62,325 nucleotides of DNA, from assembly GCF_017303215.1 (NCBI RefSeq), contig NZ_JAEMWU010000004.1:1-62325 (forward strand), in the 5' to 3' direction. The notes beneath the pieces were generated by a model, which did not search any database, was not told the origin of the DNA, and worked only from the letters and a program-made list of their open reading frames with translations. Positions 10,001-20,263 of this stretch are shown here, in pieces; within the stretch, counting starts at the first letter, position 1, and each line of letters starts with the position of its first letter. Made by a program: the position numbers and the translations under genes. The DNA is from Microbacterium esteraromaticum. Its GTDB lineage: Bacteria; Actinomycetota; Actinomycetes; Actinomycetales; Microbacteriaceae.

Positions 10001-10606
10001 ACCGGCTCACACGACTACGACATGACTGTCGAGATCGGCAAGCTGCTCGCGCCCGAGGCTGTTCCCGGGTTCGCGCCGCTGCGCTACAAGCCCGCCGGGA
10101 TCGAGAAGTTCCGCGCTTGGCAGCGCACCTGGGAGCAGCAGAGAGCCGAAGACCGTGGCGAGCGCGTTGACGTAGATGTTCCACCCAAGTACAAGCCCAC
10201 GGACTTTCTCAAGAACACTTACTGGTCGGCACGAGGCAAGCTCGACGTTCCCAAGGAGCGGTTCGTATCGTTCCCCGGTGCCCAGCTTCCCGACGACTCC
10301 ACCGATGTGTACGGCTGGGCAGGGTGGGATCATGCCGAACGAGGGCAGGCCATCGCCCGACTCGCCAACGACCTCATGCGTGCCGGCGCCGACGACCAGC
10401 AGCTCATCCCGCTGATCGGCGCACTCCTCGAACTGCAGCCGTGGCTTGACCAATGGCACGAAGAGGTCGATGCGCGTGCGGGCGTGAGTCCAGCATCCGC
10501 CATCTCAGGCGCGACGAGCGCCCTGCTGCAACGCCTGGGAATCGGCGCCGACACCGTCAACGCCTGGCGGCCGGCACCCGCCACCCGCGGAAGGAAGAAG
10601 GCATGA
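7022..10606 (+). CDS. pglX: BREX-2 adenine-specific DNA methyltransferase PglX
   Basis: The 1194-residue protein is a large N6-adenine methyltransferase. The SAM-binding motif DPACGSGHFLLGAF starts near residue 243 and the catalytic NPPY is at 372-375. Family length is about 1200 residues, so it looks complete. In BREX, PglX marks the host genome at non-palindromic sites. In Streptomyces coelicolor pglX is phase-variable through a G tract; I see no long homopolymer here. The GTG start (7022) overlaps the pglW stop by 4 nt, and the stop overlaps the pglY ATG as ATGA. Translational coupling is therefore likely throughout. Confidence 0.95.
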   Translation: MTDSAQLLIDLKRELKALEADLRVRAEDASSSWGASLREEYQQAHEHERTGRDWIGWRDGEVAQAGVAWIIACVFIRFCEDNGLLLGARKNGRVVAQPWIAAPGDGLERAVENEAAFYAAAPTETSRGWLQQAFGALADLPAGGPLVDREHSAVWHAEISAEAADGLLTFFRRTTPDGRLVHDFRDPDLGTRFLGDLYQDLSDYAKKTYALLQTPIFVEQFILDQTLTPAIKEFGLTDLKVIDPACGSGHFLLGAFERLITEWRAKAPGLDGGELANRALNSVYGVDLNPFAIAISRFRLTVAAIKAAGISTITSAPAFTYHLAIGDSLLGGQSVATQLDLGDGEYFEYQSEDLREYAGILTPRQYHVVVANPPYIQPPDAKLRDAYRARYETCHGKYALSVPFMELLFRLAKPKDVASGAGYVGQITSNSFMKREFGKKLIEKYLSGEYTGLSPDFVELTHIIDTSGAYIPGHGTPTVILMGRPRKPLTDVVRAVLGVRGEPGQPKDPANGLVWRDIIDHVDQPGYDGTYVTVADMPRETYAKFPWSLSGGGAGELKERLEALGAVKLSSVPFRIGVFGIQGADDAFMVTPDEARRRAEPAAFRPLVVGDVIRDWTITSADPTFFPYDGLHDLQPIEAFPKQARSMWPLRTELGNRATFTRGTYFSDGRPWYEWHQLPQDQGASPLSITFAFVATHNHFVLDRGGKVFKQSAPVIKLPEGATEDDHYDLLGVLNSSTACFWLKQVSQNKGNGGIGGGIGDEAWEPRYEFTSTKLQDFPLPNERARNLARLIDETAQSRAAVSPSAALQTSMNLAQARATGVDLGRKLVALQEELDWRMYCAYGLADSDLLAPADAELPLIDPAERAFEIRLARDVEAGRVVTSWFARHKRAPLTDLSASWPAWYTELVDRRLAAIDANRSLRMLEQPEYKRRWNTPSWDDQLADAVHTALLDRLEAPELWRDASGRPLARTAAQVADALRRDERVRELLGIRTGSHDYDMTVEIGKLLAPEAVPGFAPLRYKPAGIEKFRAWQRTWEQQRAEDRGERVDVDVPPKYKPTDFLKNTYWSARGKLDVPKERFVSFPGAQLPDDSTDVYGWAGWDHAERGQAIARLANDLMRAGADDQQLIPLIGALLELQPWLDQWHEEVDARAGVSPASAISGATSALLQRLGIGADTVNAWRPAPATRGRKKA

Positions 10607-13600
10607 CCTACACCCTCGAGTCGCCACTGCGCGACCTCATCGACCTTCCCCGTCGCGTCGAAGCCGCCGACTTCGTCATCAAACTCGACGAAGGCGTCGC
10701 GCGACACGAGCAGACGGTGCGCGACTACGTCGTCACCGATGCGATCGCCGAAGCGCTGGGCGAAGGGCTCGACCTCGTCGCCGGGTCGCTCAACAGGCAG
10801 TCTTCACGCGGCGCGTTCCTGGATGGCTCGTTCGGTTCCGGTAAATCGCACTACATGGCTGTGCTGCACCTATTGCTGTCGGGCGACCTCAACGTACGAC
10901 AGATCCCTGGGCTCGAAGCCGTCGTCGCAGACCGGCAAGACCTGCTCGAACGCAAGCTGCTCGTACTCGACTACAACCTGCTCGGGGGCGAAGTCGTTCG
11001 AAGACGCGCTCTTCGGCGGGTACCTCAGCACCGTCGCCGCGCGACACCCCGACGCAGCCCCTCCCGTGCTGCACGTCAGTGACGGGCTGCTCGCCGACGC
11101 AAGCGCCCTGCGCGACAGGATGGGCGACGAAGCGTTCTTCGACGGTCTCGGCGGTGGCGACAGCGCATGGGGAGACCTCGGCAGTGCCTGGGACGCGCAG
11201 AGTTTCGAAGCCGCGGCATCCGCCGGCCCCGCGGATGCAGACCGCGTGCGCCTGATCGGCGACCTCGTCAACGCCTACTTCAGTGCTTCGGTGCGGTCGG
11301 GCGAGTGGTTGCCCATGGCCGATGGGTTGCGCGCGATCACTGCTCACGCGAAGAGCCTTGGCTACCAGGGCCTCGTGTTCCTCATCGACGAGATCGTGCT
11401 CTGGCTCGGTCAACACCTGGCCGATCAGGCGTGGGTGCAGAACGAGATCGAGAAGGTCGTGCAGCTCGCCGAGAACGCCGCGGCGAACCTGCCCATCCCG
11501 ATCACGTCATTCCTCGCCAGGCAGCGCGATCTGCGCGACTTTCTCGGCTCGCACGTCGCCGGTGCGGAGCGCACCGCGCAAGGACAGCTGTTCGCGTACT
11601 GGGAAGACCGCTTCGACAAGATCCGCCTGCAGGCCGCCGACCTGCCGAAGATCGTCAAGCAGCGTCTGCTGCAGCCTGTCGACAGCGCGGCCGCGTACAC
11701 GCTCAGCACTGCCGTAACCGAGGTCAAGCAGGACCACGCGGCCTGGGGCTACCTGCTCTCAGACGACGCGAACTCCGACGAGAAGGCCTTCGCCGACGTC
11801 TACCCGTTCAGCCCCGCGCTCGTCGACACCATGGTCGCCCTATCGAGCCTCATGCAGCGCGAGCGCACCGCGCTAAAGCTGATGGCAGAACTGCTCAGCG
11901 ACGGGCGCGACACTCTTCGCGTGCGCGATGTCATTCCGGTCGGCGACCTCTACGCGCCCATCGTGCTCGGCGGTTCGCAGCCGCTCACTGAAGAGATGAA
12001 GAAGCACTTCGCGATCTCGGCGCAGTTCTATCGCAACAAGATGCGTCCCTACCTGTTGCGCAAGCACGGGGTGACCGACAGCCAGGCGGAAGGTCTGGAG
12101 CGCAGCCATCCCTTCGTGACGGAAGACCGCCTGGCGAAGACCGTGCTCATCGCCGCGCTCGCCCCCGAGGCCCGCTCACTCAGCAATCTCACTGCCGCCA
12201 AGCTCGCCGCTCTCAACTGGGGCACGATCTCGGCTTTCATCGCCGGCAACGAGGCCGTTCAGGTGCTCGGAATCGTGCGGGAATGGGCCTCCGAATTCGG
12301 TGAGATCAGCATCGGCGACGGCCACGACCCGATCGTGACCGCCACGCTCAGTGGTGTGGACTACGACTCGATCCTGGAGCGCATCAGCACTGAAGACAAC
12401 GCCCAGACTCGACGCGAACTCGTTCGACGTCTCATTGCTGAAGAACTCGGACTGGCCGCGGCATCCGTCAGTCTCATCGGTCTGCCGCTCACCCATGTCT
12501 GGCGGGGCAACAAGCGCACGGTCACCGTGAAGTTCGGCAATGTGCGTGACGATTCCGAGGTGCTCGACAGCGACCTGTTCCACAGCGACGACCAATGGCG
12601 CGTGATCATCGATTTTCCGTATGACAGCGCAAGTTTCTCGCCCGCGGACGACACCGTACGCATGCAAAAGCTGCGAGACCAAGGTCGCTCTGCCAACACC
12701 ATCGCCTGGATTCCCAACTTCCTGTCCGACGCACGGCAGGAAGATCTCGGCAAGCTGGTGCTCCTTGAGTACCTGCTCACTGGGAGCAGGTTCGATGCCA
12801 ACGCCGACCACCTGCCGGTCGCCGACAGGGGGCCCGCCAAGCAGACCCTGGAGTCACGCCGCCGCACGCTGCGGGAGGTAACCACCAGTGCTCTTCGTCA
12901 GGCATACGGCGTGAACGCGCCGGACGATAGCAACGTCGGTACGGACCTCGATGGCAATCAGATCTTCGCGCCACTCACCGACGGATTGACGATCGCTCCA
13001 CCACCGACCGGCACACTGCGCACGGGGCTGTTCCACGCGCTCGACGCAGCGTGGGCGCACGAGTTCCCGAACCATCCCGACCTCGGTGCCGAAGAGGTGA
13101 CCGCTCGTAGGCTCGGCGAGGCGCTCGACCTTGTGACCGGCGTTATCGAAGCGGGCGGGCGACGGCAGGGACTGAGCAGGGTGGAGCAGCGACTTGCCCA
13201 TGACGTCGTGATGCCGCTGCGCCTCGGTGTGCTCAACGAGAACGTGCTCGTCGTCGATGCCGCGCACTTCGGGTGGAACTCTGAGTTCGCACGATGGACA
13301 GGTGAACTGGCAGGCGACCTGACCGTCGGAGCGCTGCGGACCAAGCTGCGGGGCTGGGGTATGACCGCAGCTATGGAGAACACCGTGCTGCTCACATGGG
13401 CGGCTCTCGGCAACTGGGAATTCATCGGGATAGACAACCCCAGCGCGCAGACACTGCCGGACGGCGCTGCCGTGCGCAGAGCGAACCTGCCGGATGACGC
13501 AGACTTCACCCTCGCTCAGGTGCGTGCGGCTGGCATCTTCGGCGTGCAGGGCGAGAGCCACCTCACCCCGCGCGCAGTCGCACGATTCGCGACCGCCACG

Positions 13601-14233
13601 AGAGAGGCTGTTCGCATCAGTGCGATCGCGGATCTCGTGCAGCAGCTCGAGAAGCATGCCACGGTACTGGGGCTAGAGGACGATGCAGTGGGACGTCTGG
13701 CCACCGCACGGCGGGTCAACGACCTGGTGGCCAAGACCGGCAGCGCACGCACCGAGAAAGACCTGGTCGAGGTGCTGGCGACCTTTGATCTGCCCGACGA
13801 ACTCACGGCCCTCGGCCGGACGTTCGCCACGGCAGAGCGGCTCGCTGGTGAGCTGCAAGGTCTCGACTGGGGCATCATCACCGCTGCGCAGGCACGCCGG
13901 GATGCGTCTTTCGAGTCGTCTCTCGCGGAACTGCGTACGACGGCGGCCCTCAACGAATCCGTCGCCCCGCTGGAACCGCGTTTGAAGGATCTCGCCGCGC
14001 GGGCGCGAGCTCTTATCGTCGGCTCGTCGCAGTCGAAGCCCGCGGTGACTCACGAGCCGCACCCGGGGTCGGCGCCGGTTGAAGAGCCGCTACCAGGGCA
14101 CGAGGGCCGTGTTTCCGGCACTCTCAGCGTGCCGCTGACCGATCTCGACGAGGTGCTCGCGAAGCTGAAGTCCGATATCAGCGCGACCCATGCGTCAACG
14201 GGGACGGTCACCATCACGTGGCAGGTTGACTAG
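10603..14233 (+). pseudogene. pglY: BREX-2 ATPase PglY, frameshifted in a G5 run
   Basis: The reading starts at ATG 10603 (overlapping the pglX stop) and gives a clear PglY N-terminus with P-loop GSFGSGKS at residues 75-82. At codon 128 the frame fails: after LVLDYNLLG it runs into unrelated arginine-rich sequence ending at 11082. Conserved sequence resumes one frame over as AKSFEDALFGGYLSTVAA and stays open to 14233. Removing one G from the run at 10984-10988 restores a 1209-residue protein, the usual size for this ATPase. The gene is thus either inactivated, switched off by slippage, or mis-sequenced. PglY is required for Pgl activity in Streptomyces, so the state of this run decides whether the operon can work. 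Confidence 0.92.
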
Positions 14234-14236
14234 ATC

Positions 14237-16894
14237 ATGACTGCCGCCACCGTCACTGAGACCATCTTGCGCCAGCATCTCGATGCCTGGCTCTCCAACA
14301 AGAACGCGCATTCGCGCACGTTGCTGCTGCGTGCCCAGCCGCGCTGGGGCGGCGACCCGGTCATCACGGTGCGCGGAACGCGGGTGCGTGTCGTAGAGGG
14401 GGTCTCCGGACTGGCTGCGCTTGACGCGATGCGTTCTGCTGCAGCAGACGAAGCGGTGGTCGTGCTGACCGCGCTAAATGAGCGAGAGCTCGGTGATGCG
14501 GTCGTCCTCGACGCGCACCGCCAAAGGGTGAACAACCTCAACGAATGGAGCGTTGTTCCTGGTCTGTTCGGAGTACGGGACCAGAACGTGCCGCGGCAGG
14601 TGCTCGATCTCGGACGATGGTTGCCATCGCTTCTCGTGTCGATGCGGCCCAGCCGCGGGTACCAGCCTGCGCCGGGGGCGGTACTGACGGCCGACCACGT
14701 TGCTCGCTCTCTGGTCGCGGCCGCGCTGGGGCTCAGCAGACTCGAAGACCTTGACCTGATGGCGTTCTTGACGCCACTCGACGACGCGGCTATTCGAGGG
14801 CGACTGCGCAGCCTTGGCGCCGACGAACATGCAGGTCTCCTTCACGCGGCATCCGCCTATGTCGGTGAGCACATGGGGATCGCGCTGCGCGCGGCCATGA
14901 ACGGCGGAAGCGTCTCGGTGCTGGCCATCGGCCTGGTCGTCGCCGAACTGTGGGAGCACGGCGCCGTCGCCCCTGACGCAGCTGCGGCAGCGGCACGGGT
15001 ACGACTCGAACCATACGTGGGATCACGGATCAGTGCGCAGGCAGCGAGCCGGTACGGCGAGGCTGCGAGGAAAACCGTCAAGCGGCTGTTCGCCGACCGT
15101 CAGGGTCACGAGGTGCTTGAGCAGGCGGAAGCGCTGTGTGTCGAAATCGACTGGCAGCAGGGGGCCTCGGCATCGAGCTTCCTGTTGTCCGGCCTCGACG
15201 CCCGGATCAACGACCTCGCGGCGGCGATCGAGAACGCGGCAAACACCCCCAGCCTCGACGCCGCTGCTGGCGTAGAGGATGCATATCGACGCGTGCGAAA
15301 GCACCTCGCGGCACAGACGATCGCAAGCTCCCTTTCGACTGCCGCGATGGCCGTGCGCCTCGTCCGCTGGATCATAGGCTCCGAGCACACACCGGCGAGC
15401 TTCACCGACGCAGCGCAGCAGTACGGAGCGGATGGGGCATGGGCGGAGCGTGCACTGGGTGACATCTGGGACGGCGGAAGCCACCCGGTTCTGGCGCAGG
15501 CCTTCGGTGTGCTTGCCCATGAGGTGCAGCGGAAGCTGCGTGCGCTGGATTCGGCTTCGGCCGTGCTGTTGAGCGGTGCGCCGATTGTCGGTGGTCAGGT
15601 GTTGGGTGTCGAAGACGTGTTGCGCGAGGTCGTGGTTCCGCTGAGCGCCGATCAGCGGGTGCTGCTCATCGTGCTCGACGGCATGAGCTATGCGGTGGCC
15701 ACCGAACTCGCCGCCGAGGCCCCGGAGTATGGGTGGTCCGAGATCGTTCACGCGCAGTCCAAGAGGCGAGGGGCGGTCGTTGCCGCGCTGCCGACGATGA
15801 CGGAGTTCTCGCGAACCTCGTTGCTTTGCGGCGAGCTGCGTGCCGGCGATCAACAAGTTGAGAAGGCGCGCTTCGCGAAGGCAGTCGGTGGCGCCGTCTT
15901 CCACAAAGACGATCTGCGCTCCGACGCGGGTCATGCGCTTCCCGCGCCGGTCACTGCCGCAGTATCGAACCCGGCACAGAAGGTCATCGGGGTGGTACTC
16001 AACACGATCGACGACGCCCTGGCGACCGCTGAGGTGGACTCTCTGCGCTGGCGTGTCTCGCAGATCGCGAACCTCGAGGCGCTGCTCGCAGCAGCTCGCA
16101 ACGCGAACCGCATAGTGATCCTCACATCTGACCATGGGCACATTGCGGAGCGGGGCAGCGCGTTGCGCAGTACACCGGGTGCATCTGCTCGCTACCGCGA
16201 TGTGTCGACGGGCGAGGCGCGAGCAGATGAAGTGCACGTCACGGGTCCGCGCGTACTCACTACTGGTGGCGCCAGCGTCCTCGCCGTGTCGGATGGGGTG
16301 CGATTCGCGGCGAAGAAGGCGGGATATCACGGAGGGGCCTCGCTCGCAGAGACGGTCATTCCACTGGTCGTGATGACGCCCAAGGGGGCGGCAAGTCCAT
16401 CCGGATGGGTGGAGGCACCGCCGCAGGAGCCGGTGTGGTGGAACGAGCCCGTTCGCCGGGCGGAACCAGCCTCAGCCCAACCGAAGACTTCGAAGTCGCG
16501 AAGTCGCGTGGCAGAGGTAGCGGGGCCAACGCTGTTCGACGCGCTGCCGACAGATCGGCTTGAGTCAGAGGCATCCATGCCGCTCGATGAAGAAGTCGTT
16601 GCCAGTGACGTCTATCGGGCCCGGAGAAGCAGTGGCGGACGCCACCCGATCGAAGACGAGACGGTGCGCAGGATTATCGAGACTCTGGTAGCAGGGGGCG
16701 GGCGCGCACACCGAGACACCCTCGCCATGGCAGCAGGGATACCCGCGACATCAGTGTCAGGAGTGCTCGCGTCGCTGCGCCGCCTGCTGAACGTTGACGG
16801 CTACGCCGTGGTCGACCTCGATGCCGATCGACAGACGGTGGTGCTCGACAGCACGCTGCTGCGGGAGCAGTTCCAGCTCGGAGCGCAACGATGA
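14237..16894 (+). CDS. pglZ: BREX-2 phosphatase-domain protein PglZ
   Basis: The 885-residue protein carries the PglZ alkaline-phosphatase-superfamily domain. Metal-site signatures are LLIVLDGMSYAVATELAA (D481) and ILTSDHGHIAERG (D632, H633, H635). PglZ is the hallmark of all BREX types, and the domain is related to phosphatases/phosphodiesterases. The C-terminal 90 residues resemble a winged-helix segment (VRRIIETLVAGGGRAHRDT). It begins 3 nt after the pglY stop and its stop overlaps the brxD start as ATGA. No truncation is evident. Confidence 0.94.
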   Translation: MTAATVTETILRQHLDAWLSNKNAHSRTLLLRAQPRWGGDPVITVRGTRVRVVEGVSGLAALDAMRSAAADEAVVVLTALNERELGDAVVLDAHRQRVNNLNEWSVVPGLFGVRDQNVPRQVLDLGRWLPSLLVSMRPSRGYQPAPGAVLTADHVARSLVAAALGLSRLEDLDLMAFLTPLDDAAIRGRLRSLGADEHAGLLHAASAYVGEHMGIALRAAMNGGSVSVLAIGLVVAELWEHGAVAPDAAAAAARVRLEPYVGSRISAQAASRYGEAARKTVKRLFADRQGHEVLEQAEALCVEIDWQQGASASSFLLSGLDARINDLAAAIENAANTPSLDAAAGVEDAYRRVRKHLAAQTIASSLSTAAMAVRLVRWIIGSEHTPASFTDAAQQYGADGAWAERALGDIWDGGSHPVLAQAFGVLAHEVQRKLRALDSASAVLLSGAPIVGGQVLGVEDVLREVVVPLSADQRVLLIVLDGMSYAVATELAAEAPEYGWSEIVHAQSKRRGAVVAALPTMTEFSRTSLLCGELRAGDQQVEKARFAKAVGGAVFHKDDLRSDAGHALPAPVTAAVSNPAQKVIGVVLNTIDDALATAEVDSLRWRVSQIANLEALLAAARNANRIVILTSDHGHIAERGSALRSTPGASARYRDVSTGEARADEVHVTGPRVLTTGGASVLAVSDGVRFAAKKAGYHGGASLAETVIPLVVMTPKGAASPSGWVEAPPQEPVWWNEPVRRAEPASAQPKTSKSRSRVAEVAGPTLFDALPTDRLESEASMPLDEEVVASDVYRARRSSGGRHPIEDETVRRIIETLVAGGGRAHRDTLAMAAGIPATSVSGVLASLRRLLNVDGYAVVDLDADRQTVVLDSTLLREQFQLGAQR

Positions 16895-18192
16895 CGACCG
16901 TCAGCCCGCGGCGACGACGAGAGATCATCGACGCGCTGCGACGGGGTACAGTTCCTCAGCGCGGACTGGACGTGATGGCGGTCGGACTCGAGCGGTTCCA
17001 GGTCGCGCTCACGGACGAACTCGACACAGTCGGCGGCGGGGGAGCCGTATTCAAAGCTGTGCGAGGCGAGTACGGAGCGGGCAAGACCTTTTTCGCGCGA
17101 TGGCTGACCGAGACAGCGAAGCAGCGAGGCTTCGCCACTGCAGAGGTGCAGATCTCGGAGACCGAGACGCCGCTGCATCGGCTTGAGACGATCTACCGCC
17201 GCGTCACAGAGAACCTCAGCACCGAGGCGACGGCACCCAGCGCCTTTCGCGAGGTGATCGACGAGTGGCTGCGGGTGCTCGAAGAAGACGTGTCGTCATC
17301 CGGTGTGGACGGCAGCGAGATCGCGCAGCGCACCGAAGCTCTGCTTGAGCGGCGACTCGCTGCAGTGTCGCGAACCGCTCCGGCCTTTGCTGCTGCGCTG
17401 CGCGCCTATCATGCAGCCACGGTGCGGGGCGACACCGAGAGTGCCGATGGACTCATCGCGTGGCTTGGCGGCCAGCCGCACGTCGCATCCGCGATACGGC
17501 GCAGCGCCGGCATTCGAGGTGATCTCGATCACTTCGGCGCCCTCGGCTTCATGCAGGGCCTGCTGGCTGTGCTGCGAGACGCCGACTATCGCGGACTGGT
17601 GCTGGTGCTCGACGAGGTGGAGACCCTCCAGCGAGTGCGCAGCGACGTCCGCGAGAAATCACTCAACGCGCTGCGTCAGCTGCTGGACGAGATCGACGCG
17701 GGCAGGTTCCCCGGCCTGTATGTGCTCATCACCGGCACACCCGCATTCTTCGAGGGGATGCAGGGAGTGCAGCGACTGCCTCCGCTGGCAGCGCGAATCA
17801 GCGTGGATTTCTCGGGCGACCCGCGATGGGATAACCCCCGAGCGCCGCAGTTGAGGTTGATGGGATTTCAGCGAGACGGTCTGATCGAACTGGGCAAGCG
17901 AGTTCGAGACATCTACGCGACGGGAAGCGATGCCGCTGGGCGCCTCAACGAGCAGGCCAGCGATGAGTATCTCTCTGCACTGGCCGACGTCGTTGCAGGA
18001 AGGCTCGGCGGGCGAGTTGGAATCGCTCCGCGCGTCTACCTGCGCAAGCTTGTCGACATTCTCGACAAGATCGAGCAGTTCCCCGACTACGTGCCCGAAG
18101 AAGCAGGGACCGTACGGGTGAATGCTGGGGAGCTCAACGACGACGAGCGGGCGGCGGTCCGCGGACTTGACGCGATCGATCTCGATGTCTGA
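16891..18192 (+). CDS. brxD: BREX system ATP-binding protein BrxD
   Basis: The 433-residue protein is an AAA-type ATPase with P-loop GEYGAGKT at residues 59-66. A Walker B strand GLVLVLDEVETLQ follows in the middle of the protein. This family (formerly DUF2791) accompanies BREX types with the pglZ-brxD-helicase order, as here. It is encoded with an ATGA overlap to pglZ and an 8-nt overlap with the downstream helicase gene. The molecular role of BrxD is not settled; ATP-dependent remodelling alongside the helicase is a reasonable inference from the family. Confidence 0.92.
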   Translation: MTTVSPRRRREIIDALRRGTVPQRGLDVMAVGLERFQVALTDELDTVGGGGAVFKAVRGEYGAGKTFFARWLTETAKQRGFATAEVQISETETPLHRLETIYRRVTENLSTEATAPSAFREVIDEWLRVLEEDVSSSGVDGSEIAQRTEALLERRLAAVSRTAPAFAAALRAYHAATVRGDTESADGLIAWLGGQPHVASAIRRSAGIRGDLDHFGALGFMQGLLAVLRDADYRGLVLVLDEVETLQRVRSDVREKSLNALRQLLDEIDAGRFPGLYVLITGTPAFFEGMQGVQRLPPLAARISVDFSGDPRWDNPRAPQLRLMGFQRDGLIELGKRVRDIYATGSDAAGRLNEQASDEYLSALADVVAGRLGGRVGIAPRVYLRKLVDILDKIEQFPDYVPEEAGTVRVNAGELNDDERAAVRGLDAIDLDV

Positions 18193-20263
18193 CTCAACTG
18201 CTCTGACGCCGGGGCTCGAGTACCACGTGGTGAACACGCTCGGCTGGAACGATCTGCGGCCATTGCAGCACGCCGCGATCACCCCGGTTCGTTCGGGCGT
18301 GGATGCCCTGCTGATCGCCCCGACGGCCGGCGGCAAGACTGAGGCAGCGACTTTTCCGCTGCTGTCGCGGATGGTCGACGAGAAATGGCGCGGTCTGAGC
18401 GTGATCTACGTCGCGCCGCTGAAAGCGCTGCTGAACAATCTGTTGCCACGCCTGGAACAATATTGCGCCTGGGTGGGCCGTCGCGTCGCACTCTGGCATG
18501 GCGATATCGGTGAGAGCGCTCGCCGCAGCATCCTGAGCGAACCACCCGACGTGCTATTGACGACGCCAGAATCGCTCGAGGCGATGCTCGTCTCACGGCG
18601 TGTTGATCATCGGCTGCTGTTCGCGGATGTGCGTGCGGTGGTGGCAGACGAGATCCATTCGTTCGCCGCGGGTGATCGCGGTTGGCACCTGGTTGCTGTG
18701 CTCGAGCGGCTGCAGCGGCTGGCGGACAATCGGATCCAGCGGGTCGGGCTTTCGGCGACGCTGGGCAACCCAGATGACCTCTTGCGCTGGTACCAGGGAT
18801 CGAACCTCGCGAATGGCGTGCCTTGCAAGGTCGTCTCCGCCGGCGACGCGCCTGCGGAGCCTGAGATAGGCCTTGACTACGTCGGGTCAGTGGAGAATGC
18901 GGCGGTCGTGATCGCTGCACTTCATCGGGGGCAGAAGAGACTCGTTTTCTGCGAGTCGCGAGCACAGGCGGAGGAGCTGGCATTCGCACTGCGTAGTGCT
19001 GGTGTGACGACATTCATCTCGCACTCTTCGCTGTCGCTGGACGAGCGGCGACAGAGCGAGCGGGCGTTTGCGGAAGCGCGCGACTGCGTGATCGTTGCCA
19101 CCTCGACGCTCGAGCTGGGCATCGACATCGGAGACCTGGACCGGATGATCCAACTAGACTCACCGCGGTCGGTCGGCTCGTTCTTGCAGCGTCTCGGGCG
19201 GACCGGCAGACGGCCGGGAACGGTGCGAAACGCGCTGTTTCTCGCTACGGACAGCGAGAGCCTCTTGCGTGCAGCGGGACTGTTGCACCTATGGGGAACA
19301 GGATTCGTGGAGCCGATCGTACCCCCACCATCGCCGCGACACATAGCTGCTCAACAGCTGCTGGCGCTCGCGCTGCAGGAGGGGCGCTTCGCGCGGAACG
19401 ACTGGGCCTCATGGTGGGCCGACTCACCGGTCATGACGTCTGCGCCGGAGATCCTGGACTACTTGGTCGACAGCGAATTCCTTGCGGTCGATGGTGACTG
19501 GCTCTTCGTCGGCCCACGTGCGGAGCGCGAGTTTGGCAGACGGCACTTCATCGAGCTGCTTTCGACATTCATCGCTGACTTGGAGATCAAAGTGATCTCG
19601 GGTCGACGGGAAGTCGGCTCGGTGGCGCCATTGTCGCTGACCGGCCCTGTGCTCGACGGACGCAAACCGCTGCTGCTTGCTGGTCGAGCGTGGCTTGTCG
19701 ATTCGGTGGACTGGGACCGGCACGTCGCGATCGTGCGTGAAGATACGGCGAAGGGCAAGGTGCGTTGGAGTTCTGACCCCATGCCGGAGTCATTCGAAAT
19801 GGTGCGTGCACGGCGGGATGTGCTGCTCGGGGCGCAGCCGCCGGCAGCCATGTCGCGGCGAGCTGAGATTCGACTTGCCGAGGTCCGAGCGTTGCGTGCT
19901 TCGCAGGTCGACGGAGAGTGCCAAGTGCTGGTCAAGAGGGAGAAGTCCTCCGTTCTGTGGGCGTTCGGTGGGCTGAAGGCTCACGCGACTCTGCTGGCAG
20001 GGCTTCCGGTGGAGGTGTCCGAAGGGGCAACAGCGGACAACGAGATGATCGTGTTCGGTGCGGGCCTGGGAGCTGGCCTATTCGATGGCTTGGACTTGGT
20101 GCGTGCGAGGCCGGACGTGTCGCACGAAGCGGTTGATGGTCTGAAGTTCTCGGCTGCACTGCCTGACGGGCTTGCCAAGGCAACGCTGGCTGAGCGGTTC
20201 GTGGATCGGGATGGGGCCGAGAACGTGGCCGGAATGGCTATCAGGTGCGAGGTGTCGAAGTGA
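18185..20263 (+). CDS. brxHI: BREX helicase BrxHI (Lhr-like DEAD/DEAH helicase)
   Basis: The 692-residue superfamily 2 helicase shows Walker A APTAGGKTEAA (K51), Walker B DEIH (155-158), motif III SATLGN and motif VI FLQRLGRTGRRPG. The overall layout resembles Lhr-like helicases. In BREX type 2 a BrxHI helicase follows brxD, matching this position. The frame is open upstream to 18122, but ATG 18185 overlaps the brxD stop by 8 nt and begins the conserved region. The 3' end overlaps the GTG of the next gene (GTGA). Confidence 0.92.
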   Translation: MSDSTALTPGLEYHVVNTLGWNDLRPLQHAAITPVRSGVDALLIAPTAGGKTEAATFPLLSRMVDEKWRGLSVIYVAPLKALLNNLLPRLEQYCAWVGRRVALWHGDIGESARRSILSEPPDVLLTTPESLEAMLVSRRVDHRLLFADVRAVVADEIHSFAAGDRGWHLVAVLERLQRLADNRIQRVGLSATLGNPDDLLRWYQGSNLANGVPCKVVSAGDAPAEPEIGLDYVGSVENAAVVIAALHRGQKRLVFCESRAQAEELAFALRSAGVTTFISHSSLSLDERRQSERAFAEARDCVIVATSTLELGIDIGDLDRMIQLDSPRSVGSFLQRLGRTGRRPGTVRNALFLATDSESLLRAAGLLHLWGTGFVEPIVPPPSPRHIAAQQLLALALQEGRFARNDWASWWADSPVMTSAPEILDYLVDSEFLAVDGDWLFVGPRAEREFGRRHFIELLSTFIADLEIKVISGRREVGSVAPLSLTGPVLDGRKPLLLAGRAWLVDSVDWDRHVAIVREDTAKGKVRWSSDPMPESFEMVRARRDVLLGAQPPAAMSRRAEIRLAEVRALRASQVDGECQVLVKREKSSVLWAFGGLKAHATLLAGLPVEVSEGATADNEMIVFGAGLGAGLFDGLDLVRARPDVSHEAVDGLKFSAALPDGLAKATLAERFVDRDGAENVAGMAIRCEVSK

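Noticed and set aside
7022..10606. Phase-variable homopolymer tract in pglX, as in Streptomyces
   Set aside because: No run long enough for slippage was found while reading the gene, and the frame is open end to end.
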